DNA from: Planctomycetota bacterium
Lineage (GTDB): Bacteria > Planctomycetota > Planctomycetia > Pirellulales > UBA1268
Reading direction: 5' to 3'
Assembly (NCBI GenBank): GCA_003669605.1
Contig: QWOP01000070.1
Span: forward strand, 59,349 to 123,348
DNA length: 64,000 nt
The number at the start of each line of letters is the position of its first letter. Within the stretch, counting starts at the first letter, position 1. The notes below the pieces were generated by a model. The model made no database searches, was not told the DNA's origin, and was given only the letters and a program-made list of their open reading frames with translations. The position numbers were made by a program, and so were the translations under genes. Positions 8,385 to 16,130 of this stretch are shown here, one piece after another.

Positions 8385-9365
8385 GTGCCGAGTCGCATGT
8401 CGAGCCATCGCTCCAGCCACGTTCCGGTCAGTCTCCACCATCTGCTGGTGGCAGGCCGTTTGGTGGTGTTGGTGATCTGCTCTGTGGCTGGGAATGCTTG
8501 GTGCGATGAGCCGGAGGCCCCGCCTGCCGTGGTCTCTCCTGCGGAGAGCGATGCCGCGCTCCCATCATCAAGTGGGGGCGCAAAATCGCAACAGGAACTG
8601 ATGACCAAACGCGGATTCATCCGCGCCCAAGGCGTCTGGCGGACGGTGCAGGAGATCGATTTGCTGGAGCGCGCCGACAGGGCCAATGTCGCGCAGAAGC
8701 AGTGGGTGCAGCGGTTGGCGAAACTCCGCCGCCAGCTCGATGATCCGGCGACGACGGCCCCGGCCGCGGAGGAGATCCGCGAGCGGACCGATGCCGCCGC
8801 GGTGACTGCCCTCACCCAGGCTCTCAGCCGGGAGCCTGCGCCGCAGGTCCGCAGCCTGTACATGGCGGCCCTGGCCCGGATCCAGACTCCCGATGCGGTG
8901 GCGGCGTTGGTGGTGACGGCGATCGATCACCCCGATCCGGACACCCGCGCGACGGCCACCGAGAAGCTGCAGATGCTCGGCCCGCGGTTTGCCGAACCGG
9001 CGCTGGTGGCGGGCTTGGCTGGTCCTGACAACGCCCGCATCAACCGGGCCGCTTGGGCGATCGGTGCCCTGGGGCTCTCTGGGGCTACCGAGGCGCTGGT
9101 CGCGGCGCTTGAAACCGAGCACATCGCCGCCAGTGGGGACGGCCGGTCTGACGGGCAGACGAGCGTCACCTTTACTCCCTCCGGTGGCGGCTTGTCGCTG
9201 GGGGGCGGGCCGAAGCGGGGCAAGGTGCGGGTGCGGAATGAAGCGGCCCTGAGTGCCCTGGTGAAGATCACCGGGCAGGATTTTCAGTGGGATGTGCCCG
9301 CTTGGCGAAACTTTCTCGCCCACCGCGAGCAGCCGGCCGACAGCGATCTGCGCCGCGATGACTGA
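8385..9365 (+). CDS. secreted HEAT-repeat protein
   Basis: The N-terminus carries a hydrophobic signal segment (about residues 18-38, ending near SVAGNAWC), so the protein should be exported. Residues 120-245 consist of helical repeats of the HEAT/PBS type, visible as TDAAAVTALTQAL, SLYMAALARIQTPDAVAALV, TRATATEKLQMLG and NRAAWAIGALGLSGATEALVAAL. Such repeats form a scaffold for protein binding; the partner is unknown. A GTG at 8385 has GAGGGG eight bases upstream; an ATG at 8397 is the alternative start. It follows the secretion F gene by 79 bases on the same strand. No catalytic motif is visible. Confidence 0.8.
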   Translation: MPSRMSSHRSSHVPVSLHHLLVAGRLVVLVICSVAGNAWCDEPEAPPAVVSPAESDAALPSSSGGAKSQQELMTKRGFIRAQGVWRTVQEIDLLERADRANVAQKQWVQRLAKLRRQLDDPATTAPAAEEIRERTDAAAVTALTQALSREPAPQVRSLYMAALARIQTPDAVAALVVTAIDHPDPDTRATATEKLQMLGPRFAEPALVAGLAGPDNARINRAAWAIGALGLSGATEALVAALETEHIAASGDGRSDGQTSVTFTPSGGGLSLGGGPKRGKVRVRNEAALSALVKITGQDFQWDVPAWRNFLAHREQPADSDLRRDD

Positions 9366-9413
9366 CTCGATCTGCCCGCAGACAACTCCTCGGTAGGCAG
9401 TCTCGCTCCCGAC

Positions 9414-10751
9414 TCAAGCCGCCTGCCGGCGGCGGCGGGGGAACCATTCGGCGTTCAGGACCAACAGCGCCACCCGGTTTTCGAGGTTGGGCCGGAAAAC
9501 CACCAGCAGCAGCACCGGCAGGAACCAGGCCATAAACAGTCCGCCGTCGTGGGCCTTCCAGAACTGGCTGCCCAGGAGTACCGCGGCGGTGCAACTCATC
9601 AGCGTCCCCAGGTTTTTTGGGGAGGGCCAGATGGCGAGTGTGGCCATCATGGCGACAAAGGCCGCCAGCACCGGCAAGCGGAAGACGGCGTCGTTGGCCT
9701 CGAGAGCCCAAAAACCCTCGAGCTTCACCTCGTTGGGGAAGATCCAGCCGAACATCTGCCGCAACTGGCCGAAGAACACCGCTTTGTCGGGGGACCGCAT
9801 CCACAGGGCCGCTACCAGCACCCCCAGGGCGGCTGCCACTCCCAGTGCGAAGCGACGGATGCCACGCTCCCAGTAGAAGCTGCACCACAGGGGAAGGAGG
9901 AAGACGGGGTAGTAGATCGTTCCCATCGCCATCCCGATGAGGAAGCCTGAGGCCAGTGGGCGCCGGTAGGTGGCGATTGCCCAGATGATCAGGGCACCGG
10001 GCAGGGCGTGGTCGACCCGGCCGGTCATGATCGCCGTGTAGGGAAGGAGCAGGTAGAGCACCGCTGCCGCGATTCCCAAGCGGGCATTCTCAAAATGCCG
10101 CCAGCCGGTGAACACCATCCCGGTCACGATCGCCAATTGGGCGAGGATTGCCATCACGCGGGCGGTGGTCTCGTTGACGATCCGGTTGTCGCCGTCCGAC
10201 TCCACCGTTCCGGCACCGTCGGCGTCGGGAGAGAAGATCTTCTGCGCAGAGATCCGCGGGAGGAGGAAGAGGAGCGGGTAGCCCGGCCCGAGTCGCTCGA
10301 GGTTGCCATCCACATTCGGCTCCCGGGTGTCGAGGCGTGACGCGGTGGCGGCGGCGTCGACGTCCGCTTGCTGGGGACGGGTGGCGATCACATTCGCCAG
10401 GAGGAAGACCAGCAACGAGACCCCCAAGAAGACCAAGCCCCCGGTCGACAGGTTGGGCTCCAGCAGCGGCCTTCGCACCATCAGCGAATCAAATAGCATC
10501 CGCACCAGGAACACCGCCGAGATCGAGAACAGCCAGATGAACCCCAATTGGGTGGCGGCGGGATTGGCCCGGTAACTGCCGTACTCCACCGCCAACAGAC
10601 CGGGAGCCAGCAGAATCAGCAGGAGGAGGTCGAGATTCCGCACGCTCAAGACGCGGTTGAACTTGAAAAACAGCGCGATCGAGAGGAGCGACGACAGGTA
10701 GAACCATGTCGTGGGGTTGACCCGGTAGTAGTGGAAGAGGATGTCGCTCAT
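9414..10751 (-). CDS. polytopic membrane protein of unknown function
   Basis: This protein of 445 residues starts MSDILFHYYRVNPTTWFYLSSL and has roughly ten hydrophobic segments spread over its length, separated by short charged loops. One longer soluble loop (about residues 140-195) holds RPQQADVDAAATASRLDTRE. The hydrophobic pattern and the motif GMAMGTIYYPVFLLPLW recall glycosyltransferase-type membrane proteins, but no catalytic signature is clear, so I leave the function open. The ATG at 10751 gives a start just before the first membrane-adjacent stretch; an upstream in-frame ATG at 10823 would add a basic 24-residue tail with no support. It converges with the HEAT-repeat gene. Confidence 0.8.
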   Translation of the reverse strand: MSDILFHYYRVNPTTWFYLSSLLSIALFFKFNRVLSVRNLDLLLLILLAPGLLAVEYGSYRANPAATQLGFIWLFSISAVFLVRMLFDSLMVRRPLLEPNLSTGGLVFLGVSLLVFLLANVIATRPQQADVDAAATASRLDTREPNVDGNLERLGPGYPLLFLLPRISAQKIFSPDADGAGTVESDGDNRIVNETTARVMAILAQLAIVTGMVFTGWRHFENARLGIAAAVLYLLLPYTAIMTGRVDHALPGALIIWAIATYRRPLASGFLIGMAMGTIYYPVFLLPLWCSFYWERGIRRFALGVAAALGVLVAALWMRSPDKAVFFGQLRQMFGWIFPNEVKLEGFWALEANDAVFRLPVLAAFVAMMATLAIWPSPKNLGTLMSCTAAVLLGSQFWKAHDGGLFMAWFLPVLLLVVFRPNLENRVALLVLNAEWFPRRRRQAA

Positions 10752-10946
10752 GCCAACTTTCAAATCCCGCCTGCCGCAGGTCTTCCCGAGGCATCGCACC
10801 GATCGCCACCAACTGCCCGCCATGGCAGGCCAGGCCGTGCCGGCGGCGTCACCGGAGGAGCGTGGGGCTGAATACCCGTCAGGGTACGGTGCCGGAGTCG
10901 CTTTTGAAAGTGTGGCCGTTCTCCGGGCAGGGCCGCCGCGCAGGCT

Positions 10947-11064
10947 GTGGATAAACTGCCGGCACGTGCGGCACGAGGCGGTCGCGAGTGCGTCGCCCTG
11001 GAGAAAACAGGATGTTTTTCAAGGGGGAAAAGGTCAGGGATGACTTTTCCACGGGCAGCGAGGG
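10947..11064 (+). repeat. dispersed two-hairpin element, copy B
   Basis: This is the reference copy: 118 bases from GTGGATAAACTGCCGGCA to GGCAGCGAGGG. Hairpin 1 is GAGAAAACA/TGTTTTTC (about 11000-11020). Hairpin 2 is GGAAAAGGTCA/TGACTTTTCC with the loop GGGA (about 11026-11050). Its first bases contain TGTGGATAA (10946-10954), which is an exact DnaA box on the other strand. It stands in a 433-base space between two minus-strand genes, facing the opposite way, and is followed 15 bases later by a terminator-like hairpin. Confidence 0.72.
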
Positions 11065-11078
11065 AATCAAACGATCGA

Positions 11079-11119
11079 GGCCGGGGCGGGGAATGCACCC
11101 CGTCCCGGCCCCGGTTTTT
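11079..11119 (+). terminator. terminator-like hairpin with T-run
   Basis: GGCCGGGGCGGGG and CCCCGTCCCGGCC form a 13-bp stem with one G-T pair around a six-base loop, followed after CCGG by five Ts (11115-11119). The T-run is on the plus strand, yet no plus-strand gene precedes it; only element B lies upstream. Read on the minus strand the hairpin follows the DUF1559 gene but lacks a T-run, so it may still help end that transcript. Confidence 0.55.
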
Positions 11120-11184
11120 CGCGGTCAAGCCCCGGTCGTCACCATCTGGCCAAGAGGGCCTGGGTGATTGCCGGAGTGTGCCAG

Positions 11185-12330
11185 TCAGTCGACGCTCGTC
11201 GCCTCGCCGCCGCCCCGGGTGACGAGGCTTGAGTAGATGCGGATCGAGATGTCACTGTTGAGGACCCGTACCGAGCCGTCGCCGAAGACGTGGCTGGCCC
11301 CGGCGGCATGGAAGGCGTAGGGCTCGCCGGTGCCTTCGGTGCCATAGACAGAACCCTTGTAGGGAGCGGTCTCAACACTCTCTCCGTTGGTGCCGTTGAT
11401 GGCCAGCGTGGCGCCAGCACCGAACAGCGTGCCGTCGGCAGACGAGCCATCAAAACCGAAGTCGCTGGCTGGGCGGCACCAACCGCCGCCGTTGATGCGG
11501 CGGCTCGGGAAGACCACGCCACCGCCGTCAGCCCGCTTGCCGCGGACAAACTTGTAGGGCCGGCCGGCACTCTCGGCCACGGCGATCGTCTTCGACAGGC
11601 CGTCGGTGCAGTCGCGGATCCGGGGCTTCACGGTGCCGTTGTAATCCTTGGGCAAAAAACCATCGCCAGCGCCCGACCGCTGCGCGCTGGCGGGAGCCGA
11701 GTTGGCCACGTCGGCGAAGGAGTCGTTGATCGTGCCACCGTTGGCAAGACGGACGTCGACGTACGTCGTCGGCGAGTAGTCGGTGGTGGCGCAGAACAGG
11801 CCGGTGGTGGCAAAACCGTTGCCAGCGCTGTTGAGCGTGGCGATGGTTTCGGAGGTGGGGTAACCGGATGGGGTCGAGGTGGTGTCGGGGTCGCCGTCGT
11901 AGCCGTTGCTGCCCGGGCTCGATGGGCAGTTGAGCATCTGAAGGCGAGTCATCGCCAAGACGGCGTTGGGCACCTGGAAGCCGGCGGCGGTGTTGGGGGT
12001 CAGGCTGCTCCAGTTTTGGGACATGTCCCAGCGGTTGGCGATATTGCCTTCCTCGAAGTACGACAGCAACCGGGTCACCCACGCGATGCGGGCCGTGCCG
12101 TTGTTGGGACGGTGGCTGTTGGGAAGGATGCCGTTGTAGGAGTTGCTGTAGTTGAGGACCGCCAGGCCGATCTGCTTCATGTTGTTGGAGCACTTGGCAC
12201 GGTTGGCAGCCTCGCGGGCAGCCTGCACCGCTGGCAGGAGGAGGCCGACGAGCGTCCCGATGATGGCGATCACGACGAGCAACTCGACGAGCGTGAACGC
12301 CCGCCGGGGAGACACGGGACGGATAGACAT
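11185..12330 (-). CDS. DUF1559 protein with pilin-like N-terminus
   Basis: This 381-residue protein starts with a short basic leader and the prepilin motif [17 protein letters not shown] (about residues 9-25), the N-methylation and cleavage signature. The DUF1559 core follows ([20 protein letters not shown]). The C-terminus carries the usual [14 protein letters not shown] ending. Such proteins are greatly expanded in Planctomycetota and are thought to be surface pseudopilins; their exact role is unknown. I chose ATG 12330, which has AGGAAA upstream. The leader region is about 170 bases from a predicted promoter at 12507-12534. The family is certain, the function is not. Confidence 0.93.
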   Translation of the reverse strand: MSIRPVSPRRAFTLVELLVVIAIIGTLVGLLLPAVQAAREAANRAKCSNNMKQIGLAVLNYSNSYNGILPNSHRPNNGTARIAWVTRLLSYFEEGNIANRWDMSQNWSSLTPNTAAGFQVPNAVLAMTRLQMLNCPSSPGSNGYDGDPDTTSTPSGYPTSETIATLNSAGNGFATTGLFCATTDYSPTTYVDVRLANGGTINDSFADVANSAPASAQRSGAGDGFLPKDYNGTVKPRIRDCTDGLSKTIAVAESAGRPYKFVRGKRADGGGVVFPSRRINGGGWCRPASDFGFDGSSADGTLFGAGATLAINGTNGESVETAPYKGSVYGTEGTGEPYAFHAAGASHVFGDGSVRVLNSDISIRIYSSLVTRGGGEATSVD

Positions 12331-12506
12331 GGGAGTTTCCTGACTGGAGTGGTGAAAGAAAACAAGGAAGAAAACGGGTGAGGTTGTCTGCCCTTCCTTC
12401 GCTTCCCCTCCGGTCATTCCGGTCGGTATCGCGGATGGGGAAGAATTCGGTCTTTGAGGGCTGTAACTTGATGATTATCGATTCGATAAACATCGTGATG
12501 ATCGAT

Positions 12507-12534
12507 AGCATACAAAATCGATCGTATTGGTCAA
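12507..12534 (-). promoter_or_regulatory. sigma70-like promoter with nearby ATCGAT palindromes
   Basis: On the minus strand TTGACC (12534-12529), a 16-base spacer and TATGCT (12512-12507) form a good promoter for the DUF1559 gene. The whole 12420-12600 stretch is much richer in A and T than its surroundings. Near the expected start site lie TATCGATTCGATA (12476-12488, a 6-bp inverted repeat with a one-base centre), ATCGATA (12501-12507) and ATCGATCG (12517-12524), which could be regulator sites. Confidence 0.5.
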
Positions 12535-12662
12535 CGTTTGCGCTTAAAAATTCTTTGAGCCTGCAAATCGACCCATTTTACCCCTGTTTTGAAGGGTGCA
12601 GCCCAACGCGTGGGGGCGCACCACCGAGGGGCTGGCAGAGTGGAAGGCGAATGCCATCCAAG

Positions 12663-12687
12663 AATGATCACTCAAGTGGTGATCATT
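12663..12687. repeat. 9-bp inverted repeat, possible operator or terminator stem
   Basis: AATGATCAC and GTGATCATT pair perfectly around a seven-base centre. The site lies 50 bases beyond the end of yezD, the last gene of the sulfate operon, so the stem could mark the operon's 3' end. No T-run follows on either strand. Its symmetry also suits binding of a dimeric regulator. The rest of the 12331-12738 space holds the DUF1559 promoter and nothing else I recognise. Confidence 0.4.
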
Positions 12688-12738
12688 TGGCGGAAGGTCT
12701 GTCGGCAACCATCCGCTGGGGCCCGCTGCGGCCAGTTG

Positions 12739-12966
12739 TCAGCCGGGCCTCGTCAGCCGGGTCTTCTCGGTGCGTTCGATCTGGACGACGACCCCGTCCT
12801 GCACGATGGCCAGCACCGATCCATACCGGAGGTCGCGGAGGGCGTCGTCGATGCGGTCGATGGCGGGGTGTCGCTCGGCGGATCGGCCGCTGATCGGCGG
12901 GCTGGCACCCAGGCCGGGGGAGTGCGGCTGGGGGGAAGGAGGATTGCCCGGCTTGTCGGTACTCAT
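12739..12966 (-). CDS. YezD family (DUF2292) small protein
   Basis: This 75-residue protein has a Pro/Ser-rich first half without structure. Its second half, DALRDLRYGSVLAIVQDG followed by VVQIERTEKTRL, is the YezD/DUF2292 signature. YezD-like proteins often lie near sulfate-assimilation and cysteine genes, and here the gene is last in the sulfate-transport operon, 64 bases after cysA. That supports a role linked to sulfur supply, but the biochemical function is not known. The start ATG at 12966 is the only sensible one in the frame. Confidence in the family is high because of the conserved RYGS ... VVQIERTEK pattern. Confidence 0.85.
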   Translation of the reverse strand: MSTDKPGNPPSPQPHSPGLGASPPISGRSAERHPAIDRIDDALRDLRYGSVLAIVQDGVVVQIERTEKTRLTRPG

Positions 12967-13030
12967 GTCGGTGCTCTATGGGGATCTGTGGGGCGCTCGC
13001 ACGCGAGGGGGTAGAAACGGTTGAGCGGGC

Positions 13031-14131
13031 TCAGATGACGTACTCTGGATCGGGGAGAAAGACCCGCACATGCCGGGGCGTGATCGCGACTGAATCGCCC
13101 GGCTGGAACGCGATCTCCCGCGCCACTGCACTCGGCAGATCGACGTGCAACTCGTGGGAAGCATCGCCAGTCTGGCAGGTGATACGGGTCATCGCACCGG
13201 TGCGAGTGAGTCGCACGACCGTGGCCGGGAGACTCTGGGCGGCTGCGGCAAGAGCGCCTCCAAGGCCGCCCGGCGCCGCTGTGCCAGTGCGGGCGATGTC
13301 GAGTTCGTGGGGACGGAGATAGACGCGTGCCGGCCGGGACTGGGCGTGCGGGTAGTCGGGGTAGTCGATCGGTACGCCGTGCCAGAAGGCGCGGCCATTC
13401 TCGACCCGCCCATGGAACAGGTTGACGTTGCCGAGGAAGTCCATCACGAAGGGGGTCGCCGGCTTGTCGAACACCTCGTCGGGCTTGCCCCGCTGTTCGA
13501 TGCGACCGTGGTTCATGACCACCACCTCGTCGGCCAATTCAAACGCTTCCTCCTGATCGTGGGTGACGAAGATGCTTGTCATACCGATCTCGTCGTGCAG
13601 GCGACGGAGCCACTGGCGCAACTCCACCCGCACCTTGGCGTCGAGGGCGCCAAAAGGCTCGTCGAGGAGCAGGATCCGCGGCCTGATCGCCAGCGCCCTG
13701 GCAAGCGCTACCCGCTGCCGCTGGCCGCCGGAGAGCTGCGCGGGTTTTCGGGCACCGAGACCGTCGAGACGGACAAGATGGAGCAGTTCTTCGACGCGGG
13801 AAGTGATCTCGGCGGCCGGCGCCTTCCGCACCCGCATCCCGAAGGCGATGTTCTCGAAGACGCTCATGTGGCGGAAGAGGGCGTAGTGCTGAAACACGAA
13901 TCCCACCTCCCGCTGCCGGGCGTGGCGGTTGGTGATGTCCTGGCCGTCCTCTTCGATGCGACCAGCATCGGGCCCCTCCAGCCCGGCAATGATCCGCAGG
14001 AGCGTCGTCTTTCCTGAGCCCGAGGGGCCGAGGAGGGCGAGCAAGGTGCCGTGGGGAATGTCGAGCGAAACGTTCTCCAGCGCCTGAAAGGTGCCGAATG
14101 ACTTGCTCACGCCGTGGACGCCGATACTCAT
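13031..14131 (-). CDS. cysA: sulfate/thiosulfate ABC transporter ATP-binding protein
   Basis: CysA hydrolyses ATP to drive sulfate import through CysT and CysW at the inner membrane. In its 366 residues the Walker A motif GPSGSGKTT is at 35-43, the Q-loop is FVFQHYALF (about 79-87), the signature LSGGQ is at 133-137 and Walker B is ILLLDEPFG (about 153-161), followed by VTHDQEEA. The C-terminal third (from about 240) is the TOBE-type regulatory region with YLRPHELDI. All motifs are intact. Its start overlaps the end of cysW by four bases (ATGA), so the two are probably translated together. The neighbours (sbp, cysT, cysW) make sulfate the most likely substrate. Confidence 0.95.
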   Translation of the reverse strand: MSIGVHGVSKSFGTFQALENVSLDIPHGTLLALLGPSGSGKTTLLRIIAGLEGPDAGRIEEDGQDITNRHARQREVGFVFQHYALFRHMSVFENIAFGMRVRKAPAAEITSRVEELLHLVRLDGLGARKPAQLSGGQRQRVALARALAIRPRILLLDEPFGALDAKVRVELRQWLRRLHDEIGMTSIFVTHDQEEAFELADEVVVMNHGRIEQRGKPDEVFDKPATPFVMDFLGNVNLFHGRVENGRAFWHGVPIDYPDYPHAQSRPARVYLRPHELDIARTGTAAPGGLGGALAAAAQSLPATVVRLTRTGAMTRITCQTGDASHELHVDLPSAVAREIAFQPGDSVAITPRHVRVFLPDPEYVI

Positions 14132-15210
14132 GACAGATCTCCTCCCGTGGTCGGGTCGGTGCCGGCATCGGACGCCCGTGCCGCTTCTAATTCCTTCGAT
14201 TCAGCCTCCAACTGGCGCTCGATGACCACCTTCGCCACGAGGGTCACCAGTGCCAGCCCGGCCAGCACGCTGGCCACGGCCATCGAGGCCGGGGTGCGGT
14301 ATTCCTGGAAGAGCTTCTCCACCCGCAGCGGCATCGTGTCGGTGGCGCCGGCGATGTGACCACTGACGACGTAGACCGCGCCGAATTCGCCCATCGCCCG
14401 GGCGTTGGCCAGCACGATGCCATGCAGCAGTGCCCAGCGGATGTTGGGGAGGGTGATCCGCCAGAACACCTGCCAGCCGTTGGCTCCGAGGCTGACGGCA
14501 GCCAGTTCCTCCTCCGGCCCGATCGCCTCCATCACCGGGATCAGTTCGCGGACCACCATGGGGAGGGTGACGAATGTTGTGGCCAGCACAAGCCCCGGCC
14601 AGGCGAAGATCACTTTCGCGCCGAACGTGGCAAGCGTCGGGCCGAAGAGCCCCTGCCGGCCGAAGATCAGCACCAGTGCCAGGCCGGCCACGACCGGTGA
14701 CACGGAGAACGGCACGTCGAACAGTGACACCAGCAGCGTCCGTCCCGGAAAGCGGAAGCGGGCCACCAGCCAGGCAGCGGCAATCCCAAAGATGGTGTTG
14801 AAGGCCACTGCCACCGGCGCCACCGTGAGCGACAACCAGATGGCATGGCGGGTGTCAGGATCGTGGGCGATCGCCTCCCACCAGGCCCGCGGTCCGTTGG
14901 CAAAGGCAGCAACGAAGACGCTCGCCAGCGGGACGACAATCAGCAGCCCGATCGATGCCACCGCGGCAGCGATGAGGAGGAGCTCGCTCAGCCTCGTGGC
15001 AGTGGCGGCCTTGGAGAGGCTGTGGCTCCACTGTCGCAGCCCCCGCGCAAGGCGCTGGCCAGTGCGTCGCACCGCAGAAAACAGAGGGTGTTTCCAGTAG
15101 TGTTCCAAATGGAAAAAGTTCAGGAGCGACTTTTTCCACCGGCTGTTGGAGGCCATCGTGCTGCTGGGGGGGTAAAGGAGAAAGACGGGTAAAAAAAGGG
15201 GCAGAGTCAC
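14128..15210 (-). CDS. cysW: sulfate ABC transporter permease CysW with long N-terminal extension
   Basis: This is one of the two membrane subunits of the sulfate importer. Residues from about 80 show six hydrophobic segments and the permease loop [20 protein letters not shown] (the EAA motif that contacts CysA). The ORF begins at a GTG (15210) that overlaps the cysT stop as GTGA. The first 75 or so residues are unusual: a hydrophobic [15 protein letters not shown], then a basic region with [11 protein letters not shown] and [14 protein letters not shown]. That basic region is encoded by the antisense strand of dispersed element C (15021-15150). An internal ATG at 15156 is an alternative start but is also within or next to the element. 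The permease core looks intact, so the gene is probably functional. Confidence 0.92.
   Translation of the reverse strand: MTLPLFLPVFLLYPPSSTMASNSRWKKSLLNFFHLEHYWKHPLFSAVRRTGQRLARGLRQWSHSLSKAATATRLSELLLIAAAVASIGLLIVVPLASVFVAAFANGPRAWWEAIAHDPDTRHAIWLSLTVAPVAVAFNTIFGIAAAWLVARFRFPGRTLLVSLFDVPFSVSPVVAGLALVLIFGRQGLFGPTLATFGAKVIFAWPGLVLATTFVTLPMVVRELIPVMEAIGPEEELAAVSLGANGWQVFWRITLPNIRWALLHGIVLANARAMGEFGAVYVVSGHIAGATDTMPLRVEKLFQEYRTPASMAVASVLAGLALVTLVAKVVIERQLEAESKELEAARASDAGTDPTTGGDLS
15021..15150 (+). repeat. dispersed two-hairpin element, copy C, inside cysW
   Basis: The plus strand reads CTGTGGCTCCACTGTCGCAG ... AGTGCGTCGCACCGCAGAAA and ends ACTTTTTCCACCGGC, aligning to copies A and B with about 14 extra bases between the two hairpins. 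Hairpin 2 is the perfect 9-bp stem GGAAAAAGT/ACTTTTTCC. It lies antisense within the 5' part of cysW and encodes part of the odd N-terminal extension. It is the most diverged of the four copies. Confidence 0.55.
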
Positions 15211-16091
15211 TGGGAGTTGCGCACCAGGCGCTGCTGGAGGACGTTGACGACCACGAGCATCGCCAGCGACATCGCCAGGAGGACGACCGCGATGGCCGTG
15301 GCCTCCGCGTAGGCAAATTCCTCGAGTCGCGAGACGATCAGCACCGGGGCGATCTCGGTCTTGAAGGGCATGTTGCCGGAGATAAAGACCACCGAGCCGT
15401 ACTCACCCAGCGATCTGGCCAGCGCCAGCGCGAAGCCGGTGACAACGGCCGGGAGGATTCCGGGGAGGACGACGCGAAGGAACGTCTGGCTCCGGCTGGC
15501 GCCGAGCAGGCGGGCTGCTTCTTCGGTGTCTTTGTCGAGGCTCTCGATCACCGGTTGCACGACGCGAACGGCAAACGGCAGGCTGACGAACACCAGCACA
15601 AGCACGATCCCCAAGCGCGAGTAGGCACCGTGGATCCCCAGCGGCACCAGCCACTGCCCCAGCCAGCCCTTCTCCACATAGAGCGTCGAGTAGACGAGCC
15701 CCGCCACCGCCGTGGGGAGGGCCAGGGGGACATCGACGAGGGCGTCGAGAATTCTCCGGCCGGGGAATTCCAGCCTTACGAGCACCCAGGCGACGAGTAA
15801 TCCAACGAGCGAACTCATCCCCGCCGCCGCCAGCGACGCCCCCAGCGACACCGCATAGGCCGCCCGGGCCCGCGGGGTCCAGGCGGCGGCGAGGAAGCCG
15901 GCCGGCCCCAGCGAGGCAGCGCGGAGAAACAGCACCGCGAGTGGAAAGATCACGAGACTCACGATCACCAGCGACGTGATCGCGAGGCTGATGCCGAAGC
16001 CGGGAAGCACTGTCCGAAAGGCCCGCCGGGAAGGGGGTGGTCTGCGGCTTCTAGGCGGGATGGTGGCTGATGGTGGCATGGTGGAGTGCAT
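15207..16091 (-). CDS. cysT: sulfate ABC transporter permease CysT
   Basis: CysT is the partner of CysW in the sulfate importer. The 294-residue protein has a basic, Pro-rich N-terminus, six hydrophobic segments (the first at about residues 33-57) and the conserved permease loop EEAARLLGASRSQTFLRVVL. The sequence LPTAVAGLVYSTLY and SLGEYGSVVFISGN are typical of CysT. It follows sbp by 39 bases and overlaps cysW by four. The start ATG at 16091 may be a few codons too early, since a second ATG follows at codon 5. All features fit a working permease. Confidence 0.95.
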   Translation of the reverse strand: MHSTMPPSATIPPRSRRPPPSRRAFRTVLPGFGISLAITSLVIVSLVIFPLAVLFLRAASLGPAGFLAAAWTPRARAAYAVSLGASLAAAGMSSLVGLLVAWVLVRLEFPGRRILDALVDVPLALPTAVAGLVYSTLYVEKGWLGQWLVPLGIHGAYSRLGIVLVLVFVSLPFAVRVVQPVIESLDKDTEEAARLLGASRSQTFLRVVLPGILPAVVTGFALALARSLGEYGSVVFISGNMPFKTEIAPVLIVSRLEEFAYAEATAIAVVLLAMSLAMLVVVNVLQQRLVRNSQ

Positions 16092-16130
16092 GGAGTGAGG
16101 CTCTGATCGGGCCCTGAAAAATAGTTCGGT

